A stretch of 64,000 nt of DNA from Microbacterium sp. (GTDB taxonomy: Bacteria; Actinomycetota; Actinomycetes; Actinomycetales; Microbacteriaceae), in NCBI RefSeq assembly GCF_031179285.1, contig NZ_JAPSHY010000017.1:1-64000 (forward strand), given 5' to 3'. Made by a program: the position numbers and the translations under genes. This document shows, piece after piece, positions 53,597-62,304 of the stretch. The notes under the pieces were generated by a model. The model had not been told where the DNA came from, ran no database searches, and worked only from the letters and a program-made list of their open reading frames with translations. Position 1 is the stretch's first letter, and each line of letters starts with the position of its first letter.

Positions 53597-53640
53597 CACG
53601 ACAGAGGCCGCCGGGAGCGATTCCGGCGGCCTCCGTCGTG
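53597..53640 (+). terminator. Terminator after secreted nuclease gene
   Basis: An 18-bp stem with one mismatch (53597-53614 with 53623-53640) and an eight-base loop, 17 nt after the stop codon. Confidence 0.8.
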
Positions 53641-53669
53641 TCTGGGGTTCCAAAACCCTGCAACTTTCG

Positions 53670-53740
53670 CGGCCGATAGCAACATCTGCGGCCAGAACGG
53701 CGGGTATGGTCCGCAGAACTTCGAACTGGCCGCAGAAGTG
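53670..53740. repeat. 71-bp intergenic element, copy A
   Basis: Aligns without gaps to 61729-61799 at about 46 of 71 positions. Both start CGGCC and end GGCCGCAGAAGTG. Each contains the perfect inverted pair TCTGCGGCC (53685-53693) and GGCCGCAGA (53728-53736), plus a central CCGCAG. It is non-coding. Confidence 0.7.
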
Positions 53741-53819
53741 GGGGCGAAGATCTCCGGTCAGGGGAGCGGGCGGATGCCGGGCCAGTCGGAGTGCTGATTC
53801 CGCGTGGTGCGGCGGCGTC

Positions 53820-53825
53820 TAGACT
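53820..53825 (+). promoter_or_regulatory. -10 box for leaderless DUF3817-guaA mRNA
   Basis: TAGACT, six nucleotides (GGAGCC), then ATG 53832. Confidence 0.55.
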
Positions 53826-53831
53826 GGAGCC

Positions 53832-54323
53832 ATGCCCGAACCGAAAGTCGCCAGCTTTCCGGCGATCCGCGGTGCGTTGAAGTTCTACCAGGTCGCGTCG
53901 ATCATCACCGGAGTGATGCTGCTCCTGCTGGTCGCCGAGATGGTGCTCAAGTACACGCCAATCCACCTCGAGCTCTTCGCGGGCGGCTCCGGCGGCCCCC
54001 TATGGTTCGCGCCCGTGGTCGAAGGACCCGAGGGGCTCGAATCCACCGGCGACGGGTTCAATCTGTCGCTGTTCATCCTGGTCGCGCACGGGTGGTTCTA
54101 CGTCGTGTATCTTTTCGCATGCTTCCGCATGTGGAGCCTGATGCGCTGGCCGTTCCTGCGGCTCGTGCTCCTCGCGCTCGGCGGCGTCATCCCGCTGCTG
54201 TCGTTCTTCATGGAGACGATCGTCGCCCGCGACGTGAAGTCCTACCTCGCAGCCCGCGAGGCCACACCGGGCCCGACGGGATCCGCGGCCGCATCGTCCT
54301 CACTCACGGAAGGCATCCGTTGA
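53832..54323 (+). CDS. DUF3817 family membrane protein
   Basis: A 163-residue protein with three to four transmembrane helices. [51 protein letters not shown] and the [19 protein letters not shown] end match DUF3817, a family regularly found beside guaA in Actinobacteria and of unknown function. Its stop overlaps the TTG start of guaA by four bases (TTGA), so guaA translation is coupled to it. Confidence 0.88.
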   Translation: MPEPKVASFPAIRGALKFYQVASIITGVMLLLLVAEMVLKYTPIHLELFAGGSGGPLWFAPVVEGPEGLESTGDGFNLSLFILVAHGWFYVVYLFACFRMWSLMRWPFLRLVLLALGGVIPLLSFFMETIVARDVKSYLAAREATPGPTGSAAASSSLTEGIR

Positions 54324-55906
54324 CCGAACAGCCCGAGACCCAGCAGCGCCCGGCGCTCGTCGTCGACTTCGGAGCACAGTACGCGCAGCTGATCGCGCGC
54401 CGCGTGCGCGAAGCCGGCGTCTACAGCGAGATCGTGCCGCACACCGCCACCGCCGAGGAGATCGCAGCCAGGAACCCGGTGGCGATCATCCTCTCCGGCG
54501 GCCCTTCCTCCGTCTACGAAGAGGGAGCCCCGCGGCTGGACCCCGGCGTGTTCGACCTCGGCGTCCCCACCCTCGGCATCTGCTACGGCTTCCAGTACAT
54601 GGCGCAGACGCTCGGCGGCGAGGTCGCGCACACGGGTCTTCGCGAGTACGGGGCGACGGATGCCGTCATCTCCGGCGACGGAGGCACACTGCTCGGCGGC
54701 CAGCCCGCGGCGCAGAACGTGTGGATGAGTCATGGCGACCAGGTCGCCAAGGCACCCGAGGGCTTCGAGGTGCTCGCGACGACGGATGCGACGAAGGTCG
54801 CAGCGTTCGCGAACGAGGACCGCCGGTTCTACGGAGTGCAATGGCACCCCGAAGTCAAGCACTCCGACCACGGTCAGCGAGTGCTCGAGAACTTCCTGCA
54901 CAAGGGCGCGGGGCTCGCCTCCGACTGGAACAGCGGTAACGTGATCGCCGAGCAGATCGAACGCATCCGCGAGCAGGTCGGCGACGCGAGGGTCATCTCG
55001 GCGCTCTCCGGCGGTGTCGACTCCGCTGTGTCGACCGCCCTCGTGCACCGGGCGATCGGAGATCAGCTCACCGCGGTCTTCGTCGACCATGGCCTGCTCC
55101 GCAAGGGCGAGCGCGAGCAGGTCGAGAAGGACTACGTCGAGTCCACCGGAGTGCGACTGATCACCGTCGACGCCGCCGAGACGTTCCTGGGACACCTCAA
55201 GGGCGTCACCGACCCTGAAGAGAAACGCAAGATCATCGGCCGCGAATTCATCCGCGCGTTCGAGAAGGTGCAGCTCGACCTGGTCGCCGAGGCGAAGGCC
55301 TCGGGCGGCGCGCCCGTCAAGTTCCTCGTGCAGGGCACCCTGTACCCCGACGTCGTCGAGTCCGGCGGCGGCGCGGGCACGGCGAACATCAAGTCGCACC
55401 ACAACGTCGGCGGCCTGCCCGACGACCTCGACTTCGAGCTGATCGAACCGCTGCGCGCCCTGTTCAAGGACGAGGTGCGCGCGATCGGCCGCGAGCTCGG
55501 CATCCCGGAGGCGATCGTCGGGCGCCAGCCGTTTCCGGGGCCCGGTCTCGGCATCCGGATCATCGGTGAGGTCACCGCTGACCGTCTCGAGATTCTGCGT
55601 GAGGCCGACGCCATCGCCCGCGAAGAGCTGACGAAGGCCGGCCTCGACCAGGAGATCTGGCAGTGCCCGGTCGTGCTCCTCGCCGACGTGCGATCGGTGG
55701 GAGTCCAGGGCGACGGCCGCACCTACGGTCACCCGATCGTGTTGCGGCCGGTGTCGAGTGAAGACGCCATGACCGCCGACTGGACGCGTCTGCCCTACGA
55801 CGTGCTGGGGAAGATCTCGAACCGCATCACGAATGGCGTCCGCGACGTCAACCGCGTCGTGCTCGATGTGACGTCGAAGCCGCCGGGGACCATCGAGTGG
55901 GAGTAG
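54320..55906 (+). CDS. guaA: GMP synthase (glutamine-hydrolysing)
   Basis: A 528-residue two-domain enzyme converting XMP to GMP. The class I glutaminase has [15 protein letters not shown] (nucleophile Cys) and [13 protein letters not shown] (His/Glu); the ATP-pyrophosphatase domain has [21 protein letters not shown], and the dimerisation domain ends [23 protein letters not shown] with [12 protein letters not shown] 54320 is the start: it overlaps the upstream stop, has GGAAGG at proper distance and gives the normal family length. It completes the guanine branch begun by guaB. Confidence 0.97.
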   Translation: MTEQPETQQRPALVVDFGAQYAQLIARRVREAGVYSEIVPHTATAEEIAARNPVAIILSGGPSSVYEEGAPRLDPGVFDLGVPTLGICYGFQYMAQTLGGEVAHTGLREYGATDAVISGDGGTLLGGQPAAQNVWMSHGDQVAKAPEGFEVLATTDATKVAAFANEDRRFYGVQWHPEVKHSDHGQRVLENFLHKGAGLASDWNSGNVIAEQIERIREQVGDARVISALSGGVDSAVSTALVHRAIGDQLTAVFVDHGLLRKGEREQVEKDYVESTGVRLITVDAAETFLGHLKGVTDPEEKRKIIGREFIRAFEKVQLDLVAEAKASGGAPVKFLVQGTLYPDVVESGGGAGTANIKSHHNVGGLPDDLDFELIEPLRALFKDEVRAIGRELGIPEAIVGRQPFPGPGLGIRIIGEVTADRLEILREADAIAREELTKAGLDQEIWQCPVVLLADVRSVGVQGDGRTYGHPIVLRPVSSEDAMTADWTRLPYDVLGKISNRITNGVRDVNRVVLDVTSKPPGTIEWE

Positions 55907-57288
55907 GGGACGAGCAGCCGCCTGCTCTGCCTGACGCCGAGTATCTGGTGCTGTCCAGCCGGCTGATTCCTGACCTGGACGGCGGCTACACGATCGCGAC
56001 GCTCGCGCGCGCGCGGCAGCTGGCCGCAGCGGGGGTGGCTGACGGTGCCGGCCCGCAGCTGCTCACCTTCGACCCCGGGACGGCCGAGGCCCACGCAGAG
56101 CACCGTGCGACCTTCGTCGCGCGTGGGGCGGTCGTCGATGCCTCTCGCATGCGCAATCTCTTCGACGAAGCGGTCGCGGACGGCGGGGGGGCAGCGCGAT
56201 GGCTGCTTGCCGCTGCGGATGCCGCCACCGTGCCACGCTCGGACACGCAGTACCGCACGCTTCACGACGATGAGGGCAGGCCGTTCGCCGGGCTTCCGGT
56301 GATCGGGGGGAACCCGGATTGGCACCTGAGCGACGCACCGGTCCTCGTGTACGGCGCTGACGGTGACGTCGTCGGCACCGTGCGCGGCTTCAAGGGCCTC
56401 TACCGTGCCTGGCTCGCGCATGTGGTCGACGCGTTCGACGAACGGCCGATCGTCGTCATCTGCGAGTCGCGGCAACTCGGTGAGCTCATCGCCGACTGGA
56501 GCGATCCTCGCGTCCGCACCCTCCACACCATCCATACGATGCATGTCGAGGCGCCGTACACGCCGGATGCCCCGATGAACGGGCTGTGGACGCGCTGGTT
56601 CGACCTGGCCCCCCGATTCGACGCCGTGATCTGGCCGACGGCGACGCAGCGCGACGACGTGGTCGCGCGGTTCGGCACTGAGGCGCACCACGTCGTCGTG
56701 CCGAATCCCGTCACGCCCGTCACGCCCCGCGACGACCTGCGGGAGCCGGGTCTCGTGGTGGTGCTGGGACGGATGGCTCCCGGTAAGCGCATTGATCAGG
56801 CGATCCGGGCTTTCCTTGCTGCGGACGTCCCCGGGGCGCGGATGGAGATCTGGGGCGGCGGGCCCGAGCGGGATCGCCTGGAGGCGCTCATCGGAGATCT
56901 CGACGCCACGGCGCGGGTGACGCTCGCGGGATACACCGACGACCCGGGGCGAGTCCTCGACAGAGCCTCCGTCGTCGTGACCTCGACGGCCTACGAGGGG
57001 CAGCCGCTCTCGGTCGTCGAGGCGCTGATGCACGGCGCGCCCGTCGTGTCGTACGACGTGCGCTACGGCATCCGCGACGTGCTGGGCGAGGGCGGTGGCA
57101 TCCTCGTGCCCGATGGCGATATCGAGCAGTTGGCCCAAGCGCTGCGCCGAATCCTCTGCGATCCCGCTCTGCTCGACGCTCTGCGCGCGCAAGCGCCCGT
57201 GGTCGCGGCGTCCTGGAGCCCCGAGCGCTCGCTCGCCGCTCTCACCGCGGTCATCCACGAGGCGGTGCAGCGTCCTCCCAGACGGTGA
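55897..57288 (+). CDS. Family 4 glycosyltransferase (TagE/poly-glycerolphosphate glucosyltransferase-like)
   Basis: A 463-residue GT-B fold enzyme. [24 protein letters not shown] is the N-terminal acceptor-side loop; [37 protein letters not shown] and [25 protein letters not shown] are the GT4 nucleotide-sugar motifs (E-G-Q-P-L-S-V-x-E-A). The insertion region with [16 protein letters not shown] resembles TagE-type teichoic acid glucosyltransferases. It likely glycosylates a cell-wall polymer. GTG 55897 overlaps the end of guaA by 10 bp. Confidence 0.87.
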   Translation: MGVGDEQPPALPDAEYLVLSSRLIPDLDGGYTIATLARARQLAAAGVADGAGPQLLTFDPGTAEAHAEHRATFVARGAVVDASRMRNLFDEAVADGGGAARWLLAAADAATVPRSDTQYRTLHDDEGRPFAGLPVIGGNPDWHLSDAPVLVYGADGDVVGTVRGFKGLYRAWLAHVVDAFDERPIVVICESRQLGELIADWSDPRVRTLHTIHTMHVEAPYTPDAPMNGLWTRWFDLAPRFDAVIWPTATQRDDVVARFGTEAHHVVVPNPVTPVTPRDDLREPGLVVVLGRMAPGKRIDQAIRAFLAADVPGARMEIWGGGPERDRLEALIGDLDATARVTLAGYTDDPGRVLDRASVVVTSTAYEGQPLSVVEALMHGAPVVSYDVRYGIRDVLGEGGGILVPDGDIEQLAQALRRILCDPALLDALRAQAPVVAASWSPERSLAALTAVIHEAVQRPPRR

Positions 57289-57353
57289 TGTCCCGGTCCG
57301 ACCCGATTCCCAGTGATCGGCTCGAGTCTGTCGGTGAGAAATTATCGCCGTCG

Positions 57354-57380
57354 TGTCGATTCGGCCGCTTCCCGAGCGAC
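57354..57380 (+). promoter_or_regulatory. Predicted ECF42-type promoter of the DGPF/sigma operon
   Basis: TGTCGA (57354-57359), 17-bp spacer, CGAC (57377-57380). TGTCGA with a CGA/T-C -10 is the known target signature of ECF42 sigma factors, and the operon downstream encodes such a sigma factor, so autoregulation is likely. The ribosome-binding site AAGGAG (57418-57423) follows. Confidence 0.65.
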
Positions 57381-57430
57381 GTCTGAAGTGAGAGGGTCGA
57401 ATCACGGCCCACCGGACAAGGAGAACCACC

Positions 57431-57856
57431 ATGAAGTTCATGCTGATCATGCGCGCGACCGACGAGGGCGTCGAGGCCTACAAGGAGATTCCGTTCGAGC
57501 AGGTCATCGAGGCCATGGGCGCCTACAACGAGTCGATGATGAAGGCGGGCGTGCTCCTCGCCGGACAAGGGCTGACGGATGCCGCGGAGGGTTTCGTCGT
57601 GGACTTCAGCGCCGAGAAGCCTCTCATCACGGACGGTCCCTACGGAGAGACGAAGGAGCTGTTCAACGGCTTCTGGATCATCGAAGTGTCGAGCCGCGAG
57701 GAAGCGGTCGAGTGGGCGAGCCGCGCGCCCCTCGGCAAGGGGGCGTTCCTCGAAGTGCGTCGCGTCACGGAAATCTCGGACTTCCCAGAGGACAACGAGT
57801 GGATCCAGAAGGAGGAGGGCTGGCGTGAAGAGCAGTCGCAGCGCGCCCAGCAGTGA
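57431..57856 (+). CDS. YCII-related DGPF domain protein
   Basis: A 141-residue ferredoxin-fold protein. MKFMLIMRATDEG, AGVLLAGQGL, the DGPYGETKELFNGFWIIE motif (about residues 67-84; DGPF-type D-G-P-Y here) and EAVEWASRAPLGKGAFLEVRRV define the family. DGPF proteins are the habitual genomic partners of ECF42 sigma factors, and here the sigma gene begins within the stop codon. Its biochemical role is unknown; the C-terminal Glu/Gln-rich tail is variable. Confidence 0.92.
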   Translation: MKFMLIMRATDEGVEAYKEIPFEQVIEAMGAYNESMMKAGVLLAGQGLTDAAEGFVVDFSAEKPLITDGPYGETKELFNGFWIIEVSSREEAVEWASRAPLGKGAFLEVRRVTEISDFPEDNEWIQKEEGWREEQSQRAQQ

Positions 57857-59145
57857 TGACCTCCTCTGACGAGACCGCGGCGGCGCACGGCGCCGACAGA
57901 GCATCGGCGGAGCGCGCCGTCGCGGCCGTCTGGCGCATCGAATCGGCCAAGATCGTGGCCACGCTGACCCGCATGGTCGGCGACTTCGGTTTGGCGGAGG
58001 ACCTCGCGCAGGAGGCACTTGTCGATGCGCTGCGGCAATGGCCGAGTGAGGGCGTTCCGAGAAACGCCGCGGCATGGCTGACGGCGGTCGCCAAGCGCAA
58101 GGCGATCGACGGCTGGCGTCGCCGCGAACGACTCGATGACCGCATCGCCGTGCTCGCCCACGACCTCGAGCAGGAGCAGGCGGATGCCGTCGATGCCACG
58201 CCGTGGGATCCCGATGCCATCGACGACGATGTCCTGCGCCTGACCTTCATCTCATGCCATCCCGTGCTCTCGCGGGAAGCCCAGGTGGCGCTCACGCTCC
58301 GCGTCGTGGGCGGTCTTGCGAGTGAGGAGATCGCGCGGGCCTTCCTCGTGCCGACAGCGACTGTGCAGCAGCGGATCGTGCGCGCGAAGAAGACCCTGGC
58401 CGCGGCGAACGTGCCCTTCGAGGTGCCTCCGCGCGACGAGCAGCCCGCGCGTCTCGGCGCGATCCTCGGCGTGCTGTACCTCGTCTTCAACGAAGGGCAC
58501 ACGGCCAGCGCCGGGTCTGACTGGATGCGGCCGGAGTTGAGCGACGAGGCGATCCGCCTCACCCGCGGCCTTGCCGCGCTCATGCCGCGGGAGCGTGACG
58601 TTCACAGCCTGCTCGCGCTCATGGAGCTCACCGCAGCGCGCTTCCCCGCCCGCGTGGACGCGAAGGGCGATCCCGTGCTGCTTGCCGACCAGGATCGCCG
58701 GCGCTGGGATCAGGACCGTATCCGACGGGGAAGGGCCGCGCTCGCGCGAGCCGACGCGCTGGGCGGCGGTCGCGGAGCATACGGACTGCAGGCGGCGATC
58801 GCCGAGTGCCACGCGGTGGCACCATCCGTCGACGAAACCGACTGGGAGCGCATCGTTGTGCTCTACGAGGCGCTGGGAAGGATCGCACCCTCTCCGGTCG
58901 TCGAGCTCAACCGTGCTGCGGCGGTCGCGATGGCAACCGGACCGACGGCGGCACTGAAGATCATCGACACGCTCGCCGAATCGGGAGCCCTGCGCGGATA
59001 CCATCTGCTCCCGGCGACGCGCGGAGAGCTGCTGTTGCGTCTGGGTCGCGCCGAGGAGGCACGCAGCGAGTTCGCCGTCGCCGCGAACCTGGCCGGTAAC
59101 GACCGGGAGCGGGCGCTGCTCGCGGCCAAGGCCGCCGGCCGCTGA
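57856..59145 (+). CDS. ECF42-group RNA polymerase sigma factor
   Basis: A 429-residue sigma factor with a large C-terminal extension. Region 2 (about residues 22-85) shows GDFGLAEDLAQEALVDALRQWP and NAAAWLTAVAKRKAIDGWRRR; region 4 (about 125-180) shows ALTLRVVGGLASEEIARAFLVPTATVQQRIVRAKKTL. The remaining 240 residues include FNEGHTASAGSDW, LSDEAIRLTRGLAALMP and a TPR-like end, all typical of ECF42. No anti-sigma factor is adjacent; the extension is thought to take its role. ATG 57856 shares a base with the DGPF stop codon; an in-frame GTG lies three bases earlier. Confidence 0.92.
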   Translation: MTSSDETAAAHGADRASAERAVAAVWRIESAKIVATLTRMVGDFGLAEDLAQEALVDALRQWPSEGVPRNAAAWLTAVAKRKAIDGWRRRERLDDRIAVLAHDLEQEQADAVDATPWDPDAIDDDVLRLTFISCHPVLSREAQVALTLRVVGGLASEEIARAFLVPTATVQQRIVRAKKTLAAANVPFEVPPRDEQPARLGAILGVLYLVFNEGHTASAGSDWMRPELSDEAIRLTRGLAALMPRERDVHSLLALMELTAARFPARVDAKGDPVLLADQDRRRWDQDRIRRGRAALARADALGGGRGAYGLQAAIAECHAVAPSVDETDWERIVVLYEALGRIAPSPVVELNRAAAVAMATGPTAALKIIDTLAESGALRGYHLLPATRGELLLRLGRAEEARSEFAVAANLAGNDRERALLAAKAAGR

Positions 59146-59176
59146 GTCATCCTGCGCGCGAAAGGCCCCGAAAAGA

Positions 59177-59219
59177 GATCCGCCCTCGTCGGAAGCGATA
59201 CTTCCGACGAGGGCGGATC
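59177..59219. terminator. Terminator between sigma factor and GlsB-family genes
   Basis: A perfect 19-bp stem (59177-59195 with 59201-59219) and a CGATA loop between convergent genes. It may serve both strands. Confidence 0.88.
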
Positions 59220-59250
59220 CCGTCACAGACGCGCGGTGCGCGAACTGAGG

Positions 59251-59523
59251 TCAGTCGCGAACGCGCGAACCGCGTCCGACGATCAGGCCGTAGATCAGCA
59301 GCACGATGATCGCACCACCGATGGCGAGCAGCCACGTGCTGATGTCGAAGAACGACTCGATGCCGACACCGAAGATCATGCTTCCGATCCAGCCGCCGAG
59401 GAGGGCGCCGACGACGCCGAGCAGCAGAGTCACAATCCATCCGCCGCCCTGCTTGCCGGGCAGGATGAGCTTAGCGATGGCACCGGCGATGAGGCCGAGA
59501 AGAAGAAATCCGAGGAATCCCAT
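59251..59523 (-). CDS. GlsB/YeaQ/YmgE family stress-response membrane protein
   Basis: A 90-residue protein with three short, Gly-rich transmembrane helices: LGFLLLGLIAGAIAKLILPG, GWIVTLLLGVVGALLGGWIG and STWLLAIGGAIIVLLIYGL. The KLILPGKQGGGW loop matches the transglycosylase-associated YeaQ/YmgE family, generally stress-induced. AAGGAG precedes the ATG. Confidence 0.92.
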   Translation of the reverse strand: MGFLGFLLLGLIAGAIAKLILPGKQGGGWIVTLLLGVVGALLGGWIGSMIFGVGIESFFDISTWLLAIGGAIIVLLIYGLIVGRGSRVRD

Positions 59524-59629
59524 GGTCAGCTCCTTTATTCATTCACCCCGAATTCGGGGTACGTGAATCCACTATCCACGTTCAGCGAGTTCCCAGCTAC
59601 CCCCTTGCGCAGAGACCCCCGTTTGTGCC

Positions 59630-59664
59630 AAGAGGCCCGCCTCCGAGTCGGAGACGGGCCTCTT
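59630..59664 (-). terminator. Terminator of BAX-inhibitor family gene
   Basis: A 16-bp stem with one mismatch (59630-59645 with 59649-59664) just downstream of the minus-strand gene's stop at 59680. On the minus strand it follows the stop by about 15 nt. Confidence 0.75.
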
Positions 59665-59679
59665 CTGGTTCGATCGCGG

Positions 59680-60594
59680 TCAGTTGCTGCCGCGGGCGAT
59701 GGCGATGATGCGGAGAATTTCGACGTAGAGCCACACGACGGTGACCATGATGCCGAAGCCGCCGAGCCAGCCGTACTTGCGCGGAGCGCCGTTGCGCACG
59801 CCCTGCTGGATCTGGTCGAAGTCCATCACCAGCGAGTAGGCGGCCATGAAGACCACGAGGACTCCGATGATGACGCCGAGCGGGATACCCATGATGGGCT
59901 GGCTGAGCAGACCGAACTGCTGGCCCTCGGGCAGCACGCCGGTGAACATCAGGACGATGTTGAGCAGCGAGAAGACCAGGTAGCCGAGCATGGCGATCAT
60001 GACGATCTTCGTCATCTTCTTGGAGGCGCGGATCTTGCCGCTGGCGAAGAGGGCGAGGGTCACGCCGACGACGGCGACCGTCGCGAGAGTCGCCTGCATG
60101 ACGATTCCGGGCCAGATCACCTCGAAGAACGCCGAGATACCGCCGACGAAGAGTCCTTCGAGAGCCGCGTACGCGAAGATCAGGGCCGGGCGCACCTTCT
60201 TGCGGGACGTGAAGGTGATGACCATCGCGAGGACGAAGCCGCCGAGCGCGCCGAGCATCCACGGCACCATGGAGACGCCCTGACGCGGGTCGAGTTCCAT
60301 GCCGCCGAGTGTCCAGACCCAGCCGATCGCCGCCGTGACGAGCAGGATGCCGAAGAGGGCGGCGGTCTTCCACACCGTGTCCTCGACGGTCATGCGGTCG
60401 GTTTCGATCGCGCCGGCAGGCGGGGAGGCGTACATGCCCTCGAGGCGGGCGTTGGCCGCGGCATCCACCCCCGCGTGCTGGAAGGAAGCGGTCTGCGCGC
60501 CCTGTGCCGCTGCCTGCGGTCCGCCGGGGTAGGTCGCGACGTTGCGCGGATCCTGCTGCTGGAAAGCAGGATTGTTGAACGCGAAGTTGCTCAT
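59680..60594 (-). CDS. BAX inhibitor-1/YccA family membrane protein
   Basis: A 304-residue protein with a 65-residue Gln/Ala/Gly-rich N-terminal tail (NPAFQQQDPRNVATYPGG) and seven transmembrane helices beginning near residue 78. FAYAALEGLFVGGISAFFE and the C-terminal MDFDQIQQGVRNGAPRKYGWLGGFG carry the conserved Asp pair of the BI-1 fold. Function in bacteria is uncertain; pH-sensitive calcium leak has been shown for a relative. ATG 60594 (MSNFAF) has GGAGTGAGG upstream; upstream in-frame codons were rejected because they overlap the divergent gene's promoter. Confidence 0.9.
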   Translation of the reverse strand: MSNFAFNNPAFQQQDPRNVATYPGGPQAAAQGAQTASFQHAGVDAAANARLEGMYASPPAGAIETDRMTVEDTVWKTAALFGILLVTAAIGWVWTLGGMELDPRQGVSMVPWMLGALGGFVLAMVITFTSRKKVRPALIFAYAALEGLFVGGISAFFEVIWPGIVMQATLATVAVVGVTLALFASGKIRASKKMTKIVMIAMLGYLVFSLLNIVLMFTGVLPEGQQFGLLSQPIMGIPLGVIIGVLVVFMAAYSLVMDFDQIQQGVRNGAPRKYGWLGGFGIMVTVVWLYVEILRIIAIARGSN

Positions 60595-60669
60595 GGTGGG
60601 CCTCACTCCAAAGGGGTCGTAGGTCTCTTTCCTCCACGATACCGGCGCAGCGCCTCGACAGGGGTGTTC

Positions 60670-60675
60670 TACGCT
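60670..60675 (+). promoter_or_regulatory. -10 box for leaderless glycerophosphodiesterase mRNA
   Basis: TACGCT, six nucleotides (GTGAGC), then GTG 60682. The GTG at 60676 lies inside the spacer and is therefore less likely. Confidence 0.5.
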
Positions 60676-60681
60676 GTGAGC

Positions 60682-61668
60682 GTGCCCAGGAAATCGCCGC
60701 TCGTCATCGGGCATCGTGGCGCGCCCGGTTACCGTCCCGAGCACAGCCGGTCCTCATACGAGCTCGCTCTCGCGATGGGCGTCGATGCGGTCGAGCCTGA
60801 CGTCGTCGCCACCAGCGACGGGGTGCTCGTGGTCCGGCACGAGAACGAGATCTCCGGCACGACGGATGTCGCCGACCACCCGGAGTTCGCAGACCGCAAG
60901 ACGACGAAGCGCGTGGACGGACAGCCCCTCACCGGCTGGTTCACCGAGGACTTCACGTGGGCCGAACTGTCAACCCTGCGCAGCAGGGAGCGACTGCCGG
61001 AGGTACGGCTCTCGAGCGCGAGCTTCGACGGTTCCCAAGCGATCCTGCGACTGCGCGATGTGCTCGACATCGTGCGACAGGGCGCCGTCGAGCACGGCCG
61101 GGAGATCGGCGTTGTGCTCGAGATCAAGCACGCCACCTACTTCGCAGGCATCGGACTGGATCTGGCCCCCATGATCGATCGTGAGCTCCGCGCGGCCGGG
61201 TGGGCGGACGGCGAGCTGCCACTCATCGTCGAGAGCTTCGAGTCGACGATCCTGACCGACCTGCGCGACCGGGGCATCGTCGCCTCGTATGTCTACCTCA
61301 TCGAGGCCTCGGGGCGCCCGTACGATCTGCTCGTGGCCGAGGGGAAGCAGGCGCTGACCTACAAAGCGACCGTCACGCCGAAAGGCCTCGATGCGCTGGC
61401 GGGGAAGGTCGATGGGATCAGCGTCAACAAGCGCATGCTGCTCGCTCGGGGCAACACGATCGTCGCCGACGCGCATGCACGTGGGCTGAAGGTCTTCACC
61501 TGGACGTGCCGTCCGGAGAACGCCTTCCTCGCGCCGGAGTTCCGCGGCAGCGGGGGTCGCGAGGCGTTCGGGGACTACGAGTCGGAATGGGGCGTCATCG
61601 CGCGCGCCGGCGTCGACGGGGTGTTCGTGGACCACCCCGATCTCGGCGTGGGGTTCTTCCGGTCCTGA
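60682..61668 (+). CDS. Glycerophosphodiester phosphodiesterase
   Basis: A 328-residue GDPD-family enzyme hydrolysing glycerophosphodiesters to glycerol-3-phosphate and alcohol. LVIGHRGAPGYRPEHSRSSY holds the first catalytic His and Arg-Glu pair; VEPDVVATSDGVLVVRHE gives the metal-binding Glu-x-Asp and second His. VGVFV-like GVDGVFVDHPDLGVGFF ends the barrel. There is no signal peptide, so it should be cytoplasmic. A far longer open frame upstream is antisense to two other genes and was rejected. Downstream lies the second 71-bp repeat. Confidence 0.92.
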   Translation: MPRKSPLVIGHRGAPGYRPEHSRSSYELALAMGVDAVEPDVVATSDGVLVVRHENEISGTTDVADHPEFADRKTTKRVDGQPLTGWFTEDFTWAELSTLRSRERLPEVRLSSASFDGSQAILRLRDVLDIVRQGAVEHGREIGVVLEIKHATYFAGIGLDLAPMIDRELRAAGWADGELPLIVESFESTILTDLRDRGIVASYVYLIEASGRPYDLLVAEGKQALTYKATVTPKGLDALAGKVDGISVNKRMLLARGNTIVADAHARGLKVFTWTCRPENAFLAPEFRGSGGREAFGDYESEWGVIARAGVDGVFVDHPDLGVGFFRS

Positions 61669-61728
61669 GCGCGGCGCCGGCTCGCTCGGGGTCATGCCCT
61701 CGTGAGTTGCGCCCACATTTGGATTTGG

Positions 61729-61799
61729 CGGCCAATCCCACCTTCTGCGGCCGCATTCCGCCGATCAGGCCGCAGTAGTTGCAATCGGCCGCAGAAGTG
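61729..61799. repeat. 71-bp intergenic element, copy B
   Basis: Gapless partner of 53670-53740 (about 65% identity) between the convergent glycerophosphodiesterase and YccF genes. The inverted pair TCTGCGGCC (61744-61752) and GGCCGCAGA (61787-61795) and the central CCGCAG are conserved exactly. Confidence 0.7.
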
Positions 61800-61815
61800 A
61801 GGCCACAGGCATCCG

Positions 61816-62214
61816 TCACAGCGTGCGATCGAACGCGCTCTTCCTGGTCGACACGATCTCTTTGCCGAGCGGCATCAGCGACACCGGCACCATCTTGAAG
61901 TCGGCGATGCCCATCGGGATGCCGATGATGGTGATGCACAGCGCGATGCCCGAGACGATGTGCCCGATCGCGAGCCACCAGCCGGCGAGGACGACCCACA
62001 GCACATTGCCGAGGAACGATCCGACACCGGCGGTCGGCTTGCTGACGACCTCGCGCCCGAACGGCCAGATGGCGTAGCGCGCGATGCGGAACGACGCGAT
62101 GGCCCAGGGGATGGTGACGATGGGGATGCACAGCAGGATCCCGGCGACGATGTAGCCGAGGAACAGGACCCATCCGGCGAGGATGATCCAGATGATGTTG
62201 AGGATCGTGCGCAT
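61816..62214 (-). CDS. YccF domain-containing membrane protein
   Basis: A 132-residue protein with two repeats of a membrane domain: ILNIIWIILAGWVLFLGYIVAGILLC with TIPWAIASFRIARYAIWPFG, and GNVLWVVLAGWWLAIGHIVSGIALC with IGIPMGIADFKMVPVSLMPLG. This duplicated structure and the NIIWI...GW motif identify YccF, an inner membrane family of unknown function. A -10-like GACAAT lies six bases before the ATG on the minus strand. Confidence 0.92.
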   Translation of the reverse strand: MRTILNIIWIILAGWVLFLGYIVAGILLCIPIVTIPWAIASFRIARYAIWPFGREVVSKPTAGVGSFLGNVLWVVLAGWWLAIGHIVSGIALCITIIGIPMGIADFKMVPVSLMPLGKEIVSTRKSAFDRTL

Positions 62215-62292
62215 GCTCTGATTGTCGCACCCGAGCGTCCCGGGTCCTGAGGGTCTGCCGCGAGTTCCCGGTCATCGACGGGGTCCCGATGA

Positions 62293-62298
62293 CAGACT
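62293..62298 (+). promoter_or_regulatory. Possible -10 box of ABC exporter operon
   Basis: CAGACT, six nucleotides (GGCCGG), then ATG 62305. The spacing equals that of the other leaderless promoters but the first base deviates from TAnnnT. Confidence 0.35.
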
Positions 62299-62304
62299 GG
62301 CCGG

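Noticed and set aside
49953..53966. 1337-codon open frame on the minus strand
   Set aside because: It is fully antisense to the secreted nuclease/nucleotidase gene; long reverse frames are expected in GC-rich DNA, and its product is Arg/Asp-rich with no domain.
59236..60681. Upstream extension of the glycerophosphodiesterase frame
   Set aside because: It is antisense to the GlsB-family and BAX-inhibitor genes and rich in Asp/Glu/His with no homology; HRGAPGY must be near the N-terminus.
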